DNA of 64,000 nt from Agrypnia vestita (GCA_016648135.1 JADDOH010002618.1:215451-279450), one strand, 5' to 3'; positions 35,305-46,157 are shown, counted from the first letter of the stretch. A program made the numbers and translations. The notes: generated by a model not told the origin, from the letters alone.

Positions 35305-36325
35305 TATATGAAAAAAGTATAAATATCAATATAATTTGGAATATGTAATTTAAAAATCCGGCAATACGAAATATCAAAGTATTCAAAGTTTATTAAAGTT
35401 TGTTACAATTAACTGAATAATTACTTTCCATTGTAAATATTGAATAAAAGTTATGTTAAAAATGATTATATAATACGTCTACGTATTTATCTGCATATTT
35501 TATAAATCTATATATCATTTGGGAAATACCCACGTTTACAAAAATATTTAGAAATAAACTTATTAACGGATAGTTGTATTCTACCATAATATTATTTACA
35601 TAAATTATTTTTTATATAAACCAAACAAAATGAAGTAAATGTATCTAATATTAAGTTGGAAGAACATTGTTAAGAATATTAATCGAAATGTATTCATTTT
35701 TTAACTGTAACAAGTTCATTTAAAAGAAATCAAATTAACTTGCTGGATGCATTTTCTTGTTTTAATTAGAAATAATGTCTAACCACAGAGCATTAAAAAT
35801 TTGTTGTTAGATATAATAATACATTAATTTAAAACATCACAAGTCATGTTGAAAACATCACGAGTGAACAATCAATTAATAAATATTTTTAATTGAATTA
35901 TAGAATATTTATTTTATGTTATTCTACAATACTTAGAAGCGACGATAATTCGAGTAATCGCGCCTTCATTTAAATTTATGTTAAAACTTTTACTGCGCTA
36001 TCAGTACTAGTTATCCGAAAAAACGTATCGATCCCTTTAAAAAGTTTTTTTAATCACAGTCGTAACTAATAGGTTTTTTTAATACGATCATTAGAGCTAT
36101 TATTATGTAGTTATTTTTTATTGAAAATCGATATTTAAAAAAATGTTTATCCGAGAAGTACGCGATTTGCAATCAACTTTTTATCCGGGTGTGTGTAATT
36201 TAAATAATGGCTTATTACAGATGATGGTAACGGACGCTGGTAACGGATCTGCGCGCGCATTCACTTCACCAACACTCACTTTGACACAGCTGACATGACA
36301 GGTGTATGGTCCGAGTAAAGAGCGT
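35305..36325. other. Unassigned AT-rich DNA
   Basis: No gene or repeat recognised. Confidence 0.4.
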
Positions 36326-36327
36326 GA

Positions 36328-36402
36328 ACTAGCGCCGATAGTCGAACCGGGGAATGTCGGCTGCGAAGGCTTACCACTTACCACTAGCCACCGGGGAGGG
36401 GG
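36328..36402 (-). repeat. tRNA-derived SINE head in a GC-richer patch
   Basis: Minus strand shows TGGCTAGTGGTAA (A box, RC of ~36378-36390) and GGTTCGACTATC (B box, RC of 36337-36348). The surrounding 36220-36430 patch is markedly GC-richer than its flanks and may be the rest of the element. Confidence 0.45.
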
Positions 36403-36814
36403 ATGCGGCGCGGTATACCGAAGAAGCACTAATCAGCGCATCGATTTGCTGTATTTTTAGTGAAGTATTTAATTTTAGTGAAGAATTTATGATACAATAT
36501 TATATCAAATTAACCATTGGTGAGTTTATAGAAATGAAAAATTAAAATTTCATGCTACAAAACTTTCGTTAGTCGCATTATTATTTATAAATTATTATAA
36601 ATAATGTAATTTAACAACTTTGTTAAAAAAAAAAAATGTTTACAGTCAGGTTTTTATCACCTTGATGCATGAAATATTTTTAAGAATTGGTTGGTTTTAA
36701 TAAATAAACTCAATCGGTGAACAAGATGAAAATTATTATTCAATTGATTAGAAAAGGTGAATTATAAATTTGATTAATGTAAAAAAAGGATGTTTTGTGC
36801 ACTCAATTTTAACT

Positions 36815-37120
36815 AACTAACTTACCATCACGCCGTTTCCCCGTGGGGGTAGGCAGAGGGGATAGCGCGCCATACTCTTCTGTCCTGACATACAACTTTC
36901 GCTTCGCCTACATTCGTACATCTTCGCATGCACACTCGACGGTTGTTCAGGTTTCTAACAGGACCATGTTCCAGTTAATCTGGTTAATCTGATCATGCCA
37001 CGTCTTCCGTGGTCGCCCTCTCTGGCGCCGTCAACACTTGCATCATATATCTTTCTTACCATTCTTTCCTCATTCATTCGCTCAACATGCCCAAACCACC
37101 TGAGCGACCCTATTTTATTT
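36815..37120 (-). pseudogene. LINE family A, ORF2 C-terminal fragment, best-preserved copy
   Basis: Minus-strand frame reads IGSLRWFGHVERMNEERMVR then KIYDASVDGARERGRPRKTW and HDQINQIN, a textbook LINE ORF2 end (W-F-G-H-V-x-R-M ... G-R-P-R-K-T-W). A tail including SPLPTPTGKRRDGKLVS follows after stops. 5'-truncated at ~37118. Confidence 0.75.
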
Positions 37121-37643
37121 TTTAAGTCAGCTTATAATTTAAAATAAATTTATCATAATATTTATAGAATGCATACAGAACCATGAATATGTTGTGTATG
37201 CTTCTATACTCGTAATTCTTTACTCAAATAATATTGATAGAATAAGATATAATATAAATATAAATAGCATAAAATATTATCGATCAAATATATTAATGCT
37301 CGCATAATACTGATAGATAGAATACTTCTAACGATAATAGTAATACTTTTATACCCACTCATATAATACCGATGTATACGATCAAATTTATTGATTTTAT
37401 CATTTGGGTTTATTTATTTAAATAACACTTGTTTTCTTAAATCTTTCCTGAATGAGATAAAAAGAAATTCTAAGCATTCAAATATTACCCGTATTTTATT
37501 TAAAAATTTTGTATGATAAAGTGACGGAAAAATGACATTAAAGATCGAAATTTGTTTTTAGGATAGGACAATTGGTTATTAATTATATTTTTATTGTTTA
37601 ATAATCATAATCTATTTTAACAATATTTTTATATGAAAGTATG

Positions 37644-37915
37644 TTCTAAGAACACAGTTACTGGATTTGGTCCCCAATGGGATGATTTTATCTACTATAT
37701 ATATATAATATAATATATATATATTATATATATATATAATAAAAGTGGACGAAAGTCTCTTATACGATGGTTCAGGGCTTACAGCCTGTATGAGCTGGCT
37801 AGAGTGATCACTTAAGCCAACTCATACAGGTTTTAAGCCCTGAGCCATCGTAGAAGTAACTTCCATCCACTTTTCTCAAATATAAATAGCTTCGTCTCTG
37901 TGAGTGTTTTATAAT
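37644..37915. mobile_element. MITE family M1 with complete central hairpin
   Basis: Outer arm TTCTAAGAACACAGTTACTG, an (AT)n expansion at 37695-37740, and a foldback whose arms 37741-37800 and 37815-37875 pair through GATGGTTCAGGGCTTACAGC and its complement. The end motif CTTCGTCTCTGTGAG is at 37890. Non-coding. Confidence 0.65.
37695..37740. repeat. AT dinucleotide microsatellite
   Basis: Nearly pure alternating AT/TA over ~45 bases inside the M1 copy. Smaller AT runs occur near 38425, 49694 and 50387. Confidence 0.8.
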
Positions 37916-38590
37916 TTATCCTTAATTAATTCATAATCTATGTACATATAAATTTTACAGGCATCATGCAAAACTCTATGTGCAGTTTGTACACAATATT
38001 ACTAAACATTGTATGTTAAGAATACATTACTTAATACTTACTAGTTCTCAAAGAATAATAAAATACAATATTTTGTTTACATTCATATAATAATTAATTA
38101 TAAATTTCATTAAAATGAAAAACCACAATGGTTTTGCAGTTAACATTTAAAAATTAATTTTAAAAGAGTCGCCGTTTTGCGTCAAACTATGATTAAAGCT
38201 CTATAAATATTATTGTTTATTAAAAAATTCTAATTATAGATATATACCTAATCTGTGTATTATACCAATACCAATACCTAATAAGTAACTGCCGATCTCA
38301 TTTTAATTCTATCATGCGAAAGTGTGCGGTTATATCTTGTTAAACAAAGTAATTCTTTTCGTTATTCGTTTTCGTTGCTTTTAAAAAAAAAAAAAGATTT
38401 GAAATTTATTCTAAATAAAAACGTATATATATATATATATATAATATATAAAATATATCTGTCTATAGTGAAAACAAAAAGTATAGTAGGTACCTACCTA
38501 TTATTTTAAAACAATTATTAGAAAACTTTTAATACCTATTATATAAAAAAATTAAATAACAACTATGCTTATTGTTTATTTTAAAACCAG
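37916..38590. other. Unassigned AT-rich DNA
   Basis: No gene supported. Confidence 0.4.
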
Positions 38591-38591
38591 T

Positions 38592-38632
38592 TTTTTGAGG
38601 AGACATAAAAATTTTTTGAGGAGACACAAAAA
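38592..38632 (+). repeat. Two-copy ~21-bp tandem repeat
   Basis: TTTTTGAGGAGACATAAAAA followed by TTTTTGAGGAGACACAAAAA: one substitution between the copies. Confidence 0.7.
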
Positions 38633-38654
38633 TGTCCAAGGAATCGGACTTGTT

Positions 38655-38868
38655 TGTGTGGTTGCTTAGCATAGAAATGGGAAATTTATTTATACTCAAA
38701 TCCAGTTTTTAATAATCACATCAGTCTGAGAATTTTTATAAATTATTTTATTTTTGTGGTTGCTTGTGTGGTTGCTTAGCATAGAAATGGGAAATTTATT
38801 TATACTCAAATCCAGTTTTTAATAATCACATCGGTCTGAGAATTTTTATTAATTATTTTTATCTTCTT
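38655..38868 (+). repeat. 110-bp tandem duplication
   Basis: TTGCTTAGCATAGAAATGGG recurs at 38662 and 38772, and the next ~90 bases match with about two differences. A young segmental duplication in non-coding DNA. Confidence 0.8.
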
Positions 38869-39601
38869 CAACACACATGCATGCTGACGGAATCTTCGAT
38901 CGAGTTGAGTCTATTCGATCACGTGATGTCAATGAAAGCAATGAGGTTATTAGGAACTAATTTTGTATCTATGTTAAAATTAGCTACAACATTCGAGGGA
39001 CGTCTAAAACAGCCAGGAAGTGACGGAAAAAACTACAAACGTCTGGAATGTTCAGAAATCCAACATGCTATAAAAGCGTAGCCCTTTCGCAGCCATAGTT
39101 TAGTTGAGTCGTGTTTTGACAATTCATTCGGTGCGAATTGCGAACGCCAGGGTGGCCAGTCGTGAGATAATCGAAGCGATAGATACCAGCGAAATAATTG
39201 AACGGAGTACCTACCTGAGTGACAAAATAAACCAGTAGAACTAATACTTGAGAGAATTGAATATTCTAAGAGCGATAAATAAGTGTAAATAATAAATAAA
39301 TAAATAAATAAGCGATAATAAAAAAATTATAGATGAAGCGATAGGTATATTACGAAATAGTGTAGATTAAAGATTAGCGTCATGTTAACTTTGTGTTATG
39401 TGACATTGTCTGGGTTACAAAATGGGTAACAAAATAATCAATGTACCTAATATGTTACGCAGGTAACGCAGTGATAATGAGTCTGAGGATGATTTGCAGA
39501 GAATGCTGTACAAATTCCACATTGCATCACAAGAGCTTAATTTGTCAATAGCAATCAGCAAAACTAAAAGTTTGGCAATATCAAAACAATCAACAAGATG
39601 A

Positions 39602-39746
39602 ACAGTAGCCGGCAAACATCTTGAAATTTTACGGCGTAGTGGGGGGAAGTTTGCGCATGTACCATTCCACCAAAGAGACCCAAATTTTGTCTTCTGCGCA
39701 TTCCCCCACCACGCCAAAAAATTTCAAGAAGTTTGCCGGCAACTGT
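39602..39746. mobile_element. 145-bp MITE (family M4) inside the LINE
   Basis: Terminal inverted repeats of ~30 bases: ACAGTAGCCGGCAAACATCT at the left and AAGTTTGCCGGCAACTGT at the right. A second inner inverted pair is GGCGTAGTGGGGGGAAG / CCCCCACCACGCC. It cleanly splits the LINE reading frame. Confidence 0.7.
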
Positions 39747-40032
39747 AAGCTGAGTATTGATATAATGAGCCTGTGGAACAAGTCATGAGCTTCAGATATT
39801 TAGGTATAGAAATCTGTAGCCATAGCGATCTGTATACCGAAGTCCGAGAGCAAGTTAACACAGCATCCATCGTCTCAGGGTGTCTCAAGAATTTGGTCTG
39901 GGAAAACAAAAATATGCGTATTGAAAGTAAGGTTACAATATACAAGACATGCTTGCGACCTATTATGACATACGCTGTAAAGACGCGGGCTGACACTGTC
40001 CGCACCAAAAGACTCCTCAGAACAACTGAAAT

Positions 40033-40080
40033 GAAGGTGCTAAGATCCATTACTTTCCAGTAATGGATCTTAGCACCTTC
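40033..40080. repeat. Perfect 22-bp palindrome within the LINE ORF
   Basis: GAAGGTGCTAAGATCCATTA plus CT is followed after a four-base TTCC loop by its exact reverse complement. The left arm encodes the conserved E-M-K-V-L-R-S-I motif; the right arm is an inverted duplication of it that breaks the frame. Confidence 0.85.
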
Positions 40081-40440
40081 TACTACCCTACTTGACCGTG
40101 TTCGAAACGAAGACATAAGGAAAACTTGCAAAATAGAGGACATAACACGATGGAGTAGATCCAGAAAGAGATTCTGGCGGGATCACGTAGCCAGTGATAG
40201 ACTCGTGCATACAGCAGTGAATGAAATCCCCTCTGGACGACGCTTAGCGGGAAGACCACCGAAAAGATGGAAGGATAGCTGGACCTCGTCATTTTTGGAG
40301 GCCTAGTTTTCTGTAGCATAGATCAACAGGTCTACTAAAAGAAAAAGAAGAAGAAGAAGACTTTGTCCGTTTAAATACGAAATTACTATAATAATTAATA
40401 AATCGCCAATTAATTTTCAGTGTTATCATTTATCCTTCTA

Positions 40441-40815
40441 TCAACGCCACGAGATAATATTTTGATTTGATATAATATTTATAGTCACTTGAACTAAACG
40501 ACGCGGCTCGTATTCGTTTTTACCTGTGGTGCGACGACTATTGCTTGCCCAACGTAACTTGGCGTGCGACGAATTTTGAACTAAAACCCGCCCCGCCTGC
40601 ACCCGACGGTAACCCCTCGCCCTGTCATTCAGTTCATTCTCGTCTTTGAGCGCAAGCTGTGACATCTTGATTACCAATATACACTGAATTATTATGTCCA
40701 AAACATGCATGTGCAAGAACAATTCCAATGAAGTATTAAAGTTTTGCGAAGCTGAAAAAGCGAATAATGGACCGATATTACCGTATGACAGTTTGACAGA
40801 TAGAACGGCCGCCAT
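40441..40815 (-). other. 124-codon ORF in a GC-rich island, possible exon
   Basis: The minus frame starts ATGGCGGCCG with fair context. It passes through VIKMSQLALKDENELNDRAR and YRRVQAGRVL, and reaches a donor-like CACAG|GTAAAAAC at ~40524. The island (40480-41040) is much GC-richer than the flanks. No domain recognised. Inverted 15-mers (AACTTGGCGTGCGA at 40556 and its complement at ~40940) suggest that it could instead be part of a repeat. Confidence 0.2.
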
Positions 40816-41751
40816 TACTGCATGGTTTCTTTAGTGCTGCCCGACCAAATTTCTGTATCACCGGACATTCTGTACATTATGTATTGTGTAATAAATTTAC
40901 ATCCTGACAACTTCTGTTACGCGACAGCGACGCCCTCCCTCGCACGCCAAGTTATAGTGGTACGTCTATATGTCAAGTGACGTCACAGACGGCACAGGCC
41001 ACAGTCATCCCGCGCAAAAATACGCAAACTTAAATAATCTATTTCTCAGTCATTTATTGACAGATTTCAAAATTTTATTTATTGTTTTATTAGCTCTGAT
41101 ATATATTTTATTTCTATTAAGTTAAATGTAGTATTATAAACATCTCCATTGTTGTATCAATAATCGTATTGTTGATTGGATCTTTTTGAATTTCGGATTA
41201 TAGTCTAAAAATATTGTCAATACCGCTTTGAGAATGAAGTGTTTTGTACGTTCTAAGAAATCGTGGTGTTGGAGAGAAGTATCCGGCATTCCTATTGAGA
41301 AAAATTGAATGAAAGATATTGAGTATTGCGGCGATTCTAATGGGAACTATTATTCTAATTTCTCAAAATACATTTTGCACATCGAATTGTTTAAAATTCA
41401 GCCATTATTCGTCCATAACACGTATATTGAAGGTAATTGTTTTCAATGCGTTCTTCGTATGCACATTTGAGCGTTCAGAGAACACGTTGGTAATTCATGG
41501 TAATTTCGATTCTGGGCGTCAGAGCAATACAGCAATATGCGAATTGGTTCATTCATACTTAATCAATTTCTTGGTGGTATGGCCTCACACGAGGTAGAGA
41601 GCTTGTGGTCACCTATCCAAATAGTGATTCCGCATAGTATTGATTCACTTGGAATATTTTAAGGCAAGCGTGAAAAATATACTGTAACCAAATCGTCTGC
41701 AAAAGAAATAATTGTATTTATAAATATAACACTTTATTTGAGGGATATAAA

Positions 41752-41970
41752 AGTAAGCAATATACAAAAAAAAATCGAATCCAGTCATCGAGGATTGCTG
41801 ATTTAGAATGTACCGAATTTAAGATTTCAGGGAATATAACCCTATAAATTTATAGAAAACTTATTTTTGGGATGGATTGATACATAAAATCTAGAATTCA
41901 GTACATTCTAAATTAGTAATCCTCGGTGATTCAAAACATTTTTAATATTTTTTTTTATATTGCTGCCTTT
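41752..41970. mobile_element. Foldback MITE (family M5)
   Basis: Left arm AAGCAATATACAAAAAAAAA, GAGGATTGCTGATTTAGAAT; right arm ATTCTAAATTAGTAATCCTC, ATATTGCTGCC. About 65-70 bases per arm at ~85% complementarity by eye. The 92-codon frame at 41319 just upstream is unrecognised. Confidence 0.65.
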
Positions 41971-42009
41971 ATTTAATAATCTATATTCGGGGTATCATAC
42001 GTAAAAGAT

Positions 42010-42692
42010 GTTTTTACTCCCTTTATATTAACTCGCGGTGTCTGCTTGCTTGCCGTCAACAAAAGCTTTGGATCGATTTTCGACCCTTTTCCCGTGATCC
42101 AATCGAGCTGAAACTTGGCAAGCAGACTCATGGCGACGATCAAGAAGATCTATCAAATTTTCGATAAAAAAAATTAATAATTATAGTATAATTTCGGATT
42201 TTTAGAAATTTTATTGGTTTTTCAAATTGAAATCATTAGAAAAGTTTGATTAGCAACGGCGCGGCGACCCGATAACGTCGCGGAATATTTTCTAAATTTG
42301 AATTACTCCGTCGGTATAATAGGTACATCACTACGAATTTTGAAAATTTACAAAACAATTGGTTCACAGATGACGGCAAAAGTGGATTTTTTGGGAAAAA
42401 ATCAAATAATAATTTATTTCTTTTAGATTTCTGCTTAGTTTTGAAGACTTCTACATTACTCAAATCTGATTCTGACTAAATCATTTGACACTGGAAATTC
42501 ATAAGGTACGATATTGATGATAATTGAATCTATCAAAATCTTGACATCTCAAAACATCTGACATTTTAGAAATATATTAAATTTCTGTAAGTTTAGTTAT
42601 ATGTTTTAATTCGTCTTTAATTATTTTACAAAGGAATACAATATATTTTACAAAGGAAGGGAGTATAGTAAAAACTTGGTTTTTATGGGTTA
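42010..42692 (+). mobile_element. 'TACTCCCTTTC' family, copy 3 (longest)
   Basis: Starts TTTTTACTCCCTTTATATTA and ends GGAAGGGAGTATAGTAAAAA then CTTGGTTTTTATGGGTTA. Shares TTTTCCCGTGATCCAATCGA with 17588-17991 and 47094-47265. It has ~280 extra internal bases compared with copy 2. No transposase-like ORF. Confidence 0.65.
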
Positions 42693-43470
42693 CTTTTATT
42701 AGAGGTATAGGACTTAACAATGAAATCAAATACATAAAAAACGTGATATCGGCCATGGTATTGAATATGTTTTAATTTTGGTGCACATTTTAAATTAAAA
42801 AATGGATAACATTTATGTGAACTTCTAATGTATCTCCAGAAGGGTGTAGAATGTGAATACAAAGCAGGGTCAAATGAGTTTGAATTAGGAAAGTAACAAA
42901 AGCAGCTGTCGTCGACGCAGAAAATAATTATCGCTTGGATTAGACTACTGTCAAAGTTGTTAACTTTGTAAAAAGGTACAGTTTTACTCAATAACTGGAG
43001 AAACAAAATTCCAAACACAGGTCCTCAAATGATGCAGCGTGTACCCGTTAATAATCGGATGGCAAGACACGGGTAAACTGATATAATGTGCAAAAAATCT
43101 TATTAAAGGCGGGATAGATGGCTTGATCATACTGTTAAGATTGCTTGATACCCAAGAATGGATAATGTGCTCGCTGTAATCTTTAGTAAAATGAGAGGTA
43201 CAAGAAAATTTTCAAAGTTTCTCAGATGTTAGTTAATGGGGTACGTCAAAATGTAGTACTGTAAAAATAAACTGGAGGATGAAGTTAACAGATGTCAATG
43301 GAACTGAAGTCTGAAGCAGATTTCCAGGTAATGCCAGTGTCCCGACAAAGGCGCGCAAGAAAGAGTAAAAGACATTAATTCCCATGTATTTCATTTTAGA
43401 GTGTTTCACAAAGCTGTAAAATAAATAATAACTAAATGTCACGCTTTGTGAATACAACGGACTTAAAACT
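42693..43470. other. Unassigned DNA with broken ORFs
   Basis: A plus-strand path through 42800-42950 vaguely recalls a decayed transposase (IYVNF, then a basic stretch) but the frame is too broken to name. Minus frames at 42683 and 43233 look like chance. Confidence 0.3.
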
Positions 43471-43476
43471 ATAAAA

Positions 43477-43735
43477 ACGTTCTGAGGTGTTCACGGCCGT
43501 TCAGAATCTTGTGGATAGAGTTTTCTAGGATATTCTGCCGTGTTTCTACGACCTTTAGTCGACCTCGTTGGCTAAGTAACAACACACCCTGCTTTCGATA
43601 CGGTATTGCAAGCCAATTCTTAACCACAACACCATCAATACACATTACAACACATGAGCCCTGATGATGGGATCCGAAATATCGGCCAGAGAGGTCGTAG
43701 TAACACGGCAGAATGTCTCAAAAAACTCAAACCAG
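43477..43735. mobile_element. PLE-terminal-like inverted-repeat element, copy 1
   Basis: Arms TTTTCTAGGATATTCTGCCG (43519 on) and GGTCGTAGTAACACGGCAGA (43692 on) face each other. The right arm is preceded by CCTGATGATGGGATCCGAAA, a degraded hammerhead-like core (stem II collapsed, GAAAT for GAAAC). Same family as the 45324-45500 palindrome. Confidence 0.5.
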
Positions 43736-43739
43736 AAAA

Positions 43740-45190
43740 AAATTATAATTTCTTATATTTAATATAAGAAATTATAATTTGTAAATATATATATTGTAAA
43801 CAAGGATTTTTTGAAATAAATAAAAAAAAAATATTGACAAGGACAAAATGACTTCCATTCTCTTGATGAAATTCGACGTTACGTTACGTTTTTCAACCGA
43901 TTTTTTTTTAATGTGTTCCATTGTTGAAAATAAACTTTTTCATGGATTGTGTCACAAAAATATCAATTACTGTCAATGAGTAATGTCTGCGCGTTTTATC
44001 GGGGTTGTGCTGTATGCTTTAGCCTTGCGTGCAGTTATCTGGGAGTGAATGTCAGCGAGCAGTTGTCTTGCGCGCAATTGTCAGAGTACCGCCAAGCCTG
44101 TTAACTCGTTCAAGAGACCTCCCAAGAGAGGAAGTTGTCAAGAATGATCTTTCTTTAATATTATATTAATTTATAGACAATATTATTAGTGTCTTAGAAG
44201 TATTGTTTTACTAAAAAAAAATTAATCCAGTGGTGTCAAGGTGGCTAATCTCCTGCAAAAGAAGGCTCCAAAATAAGAAGAAAAATGTACCTACGTCCAA
44301 CCCTATGAATGAAATTACAGTATCAAAACCGGTCGACATCAAATTAATCAAAGTATTATTGTATTTTTATTGTCAATAATTTTGTGGTTCGAAGAAAATA
44401 CTTTGAGAGTCGCTGATTAGGCATAAATATTGCACAGCAAATACACAGTTTGATATGAGCATTAATTGGCATGACTTTGAGGCTTGTATGTGTGTCACAT
44501 CACCATTTAGGGTTAATTTTTCTATATCAAGGCTATTTGGTGTTCGATACTTACAAAATGTAAACATTCTCAACCGCGTAATGCAGAGAAAGTATTTTTG
44601 CAGTCACAAATTGTGTCAGCGTATTGTGCCCCATATAAGTCAAGCCCACTTATCCTTTCTTCGTCACTCTAACACTCCAATTCATAGGTCCCCCGAATCA
44701 CTCAGCTGCTATCATAGATTTGCTATCATAGTTGACATATCATGTATTTTTCAGTTGTTACTTCGTCCATTTCTTACGAATTCTTATGTATTTTCGTGTA
44801 TTCTCAAGGATCATCTTTATGTTATCTCTTATATACTCATATAATTCTTACGTATCATTATTAACTTCGTATAGTATAATACATAAAGCAAAAGTATTAT
44901 AATACACGAGTGTCTTATACTTTTTTCGTATACAAAGCATTTACCTGTCATATATATACTTTCATCTCATAATGTACTACTTGCATTTTTATTTAATTGT
45001 TTGGAAATAATTACAGAGTGAAAATACACAGTAATGAACTTATTAACTTATATCCTTGTATATTTCACATAAAAATAATTTTGAAATGATACATGTGTAA
45101 TACTAATGTAAGTAAATTAAAATAAATGACATAAGTAGTATCAGTAGTGAATAAAACACAATAAAACAAATAACAATATTAAATATAACA
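43740..45190. other. Unassigned DNA
   Basis: Contains a GC-richer patch at 43985-44140 and a 129-codon plus frame at 44455-44844 with no recognisable domain. I do not claim a gene. Confidence 0.35.
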
Positions 45191-45194
45191 AATT

Positions 45195-45244
45195 GAGGTA
45201 AGTCTAACCTTATTTATATCTTTAAATAAAGTTAGACTTACCTC
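45195..45244. repeat. Hairpin, ~21-bp arms
   Basis: GAGGTAAGTCTAACCTTATT pairs with AATAAAGTTAGACTTACCTC, with one or two mismatches and a short loop. Confidence 0.75.
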
Positions 45245-45323
45245 ACTTTCTGCCTTACTTTCTATTTAATTATTAATCAAGTATTAATTCAATGTTGCGA
45301 CGCAGAATTATGTTCACTTATAC

Positions 45324-45500
45324 TTCTGTGTGTAGTTTTCTGGGATATTCTGCCGTGTATATGTGACCTCTCTAGCCAACGTTTCGGATCCCATTGCAGG
45401 GTCCATCATCAGGGCTGATGGACCCTGCAATGGGATCCGAAACGTTGGCCAGAGAGGTCACATATACACGGCAGAATATCCCAGAAAACTATACACAGAA
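45324..45500. mobile_element. Near-perfect palindrome with hammerhead-like cores (PLE-terminal-like)
   Basis: Arms 45324-45407 and 45417-45500 (84 bases each) are complementary with only about two mismatches around a 9-base centre. Each arm includes the tract GGGATCCGAAACG. On the minus strand the left arm has CTGATGATGGACCC...GGGATCC GAAAC, i.e. both hammerhead core segments around a six-pair stem II. On the plus strand the core is cut to CTGATGG. Proper stems I and III are not visible, so ribozyme activity is doubtful. Flanking GACGGCCGTG matches the outer part of the 43477 element in inverse orientation. Confidence 0.65.
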
Positions 45501-45574
45501 GATTCTGGACGGCCGTGAAAACCTAAGGACATTTTCACTTATACTTGTAACTTTATTTTGTACACTTTACACTT

Positions 45575-45795
45575 CTTCCTCAGTCTTTTCCTCTCCACTG
45601 CTGGATGTAGGCCTCTTCCATTTTCCTCCACTCATCTCTGTTTCTCCCCTTTCGCATGCAGGTTCTTCCTGCTTGCTGGACTATGTCATCAGACACGTTT
45701 TGGGATGTCTTCCGACGCTTCTCTTTTTCGTCCAGGACCTCCACTGTAAGATTCTGGGTGCCCATTACATCTTTACACGATTGGCTGTCTATCTA
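45575..45795 (-). pseudogene. LINE family B, ORF2 C-terminal fragment
   Basis: A short uninterrupted minus frame reads MGTQNLTVEVLDEKEKRRKT, SQNVSDDIVQQAGR, RDEWRKMEEAYIQQWRGKD: the 3' terminal peptide of a LINE ORF2 (R-D-x-W-R-x-M-x-x-A-Y-x-Q-x-W). 5'-truncated. Confidence 0.65.
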
Positions 45796-46157
45796 CCTTC
45801 AATAATGATTTGTTTACACCTCAACCCATCTCTCTAATCCAAGTTTTATTCATAGCTTTCATATTTTCAGAATAATTAATATTCACCGTTAATGCAACTT
45901 TTTTAATCAATCAAAAAATACTACTTACAGCATATTTAATTGAAAAAATATCCGGTGTTTTTGTTCAATTGAAATGTGTTGATTAATTAATAGGCATGAT
46001 GACAGATTTTTTAATAACCTTCTATAATGTAGGTACACGTATACTTTTACCGAAAATAAAATTATTTTAATAATTAACTGAGTTTTTACGCAAATAATTG
46101 CATTTTCATTAACTATTTTAAATTTCGCGTAAAAACGCCCGCAGGTGTCATGGCGTC

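Larger units (their letters stand above)
39470..40365 (+). pseudogene. LINE family D, reverse-transcriptase thumb to 3' end
   Basis: Opens with DNESEDDLQRMLYKFHIASQ then SIAISKTKSLAISK, the conserved region after the catalytic A-x-D-D. It is interrupted by a 145-bp MITE and resumes with SFRYLGIEICSHSDLYTEVR and IYKTCLRPIMTYAVKTRADT, ending EMKVLRSI. After a palindromic disruption it continues with DRVRNEDIRKTCKIEDITRW-like and GRRLAGRPPKRWKDSW-like pieces and an (AGA)n tail near 40340-40360. It is a 5'-truncated LINE and inactive. Minus-strand ORFs of 100-139 codons here are its antisense. Confidence 0.75.
38985..40453 (+). mobile_element. Solo-LTR family L1, copy 2, split by a LINE insertion
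   Basis: 5' part (38985-39412) shares GCTACAACATTCGAGGG, TTCATTCGGTGCGA and GGCCAGTCGTGAGATAATCG with 3244-3770 and has a clear TATA box (GCTATAAAAGCG at 39068). The 3' part (about 40366-40453) resumes with AATAAATCGCCAATTAATTT and TCAGTG. The interrupting ~0.95 kb is LINE family D. No target duplication was pinned down. Confidence 0.6.

Noticed and set aside
39415..40143. Minus-strand ORFs of 100-139 codons
   Set aside because: Antisense shadows of the LINE D reverse transcriptase and its MITE insertion.
42780..43060. Decayed piggyBac-type transposase
   Set aside because: A few residues recall the family, but the frame breaks too often to support a call without a search.
44228..44250. CCAGTGGTGTCAAGG as a hAT left end
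   Set aside because: No matching inverted right end or 8-bp duplication found.
44455..44844. 129-codon plus-strand ORF
   Set aside because: No domain, no start or splice context, ordinary AT-rich composition. Not distinguishable from chance.
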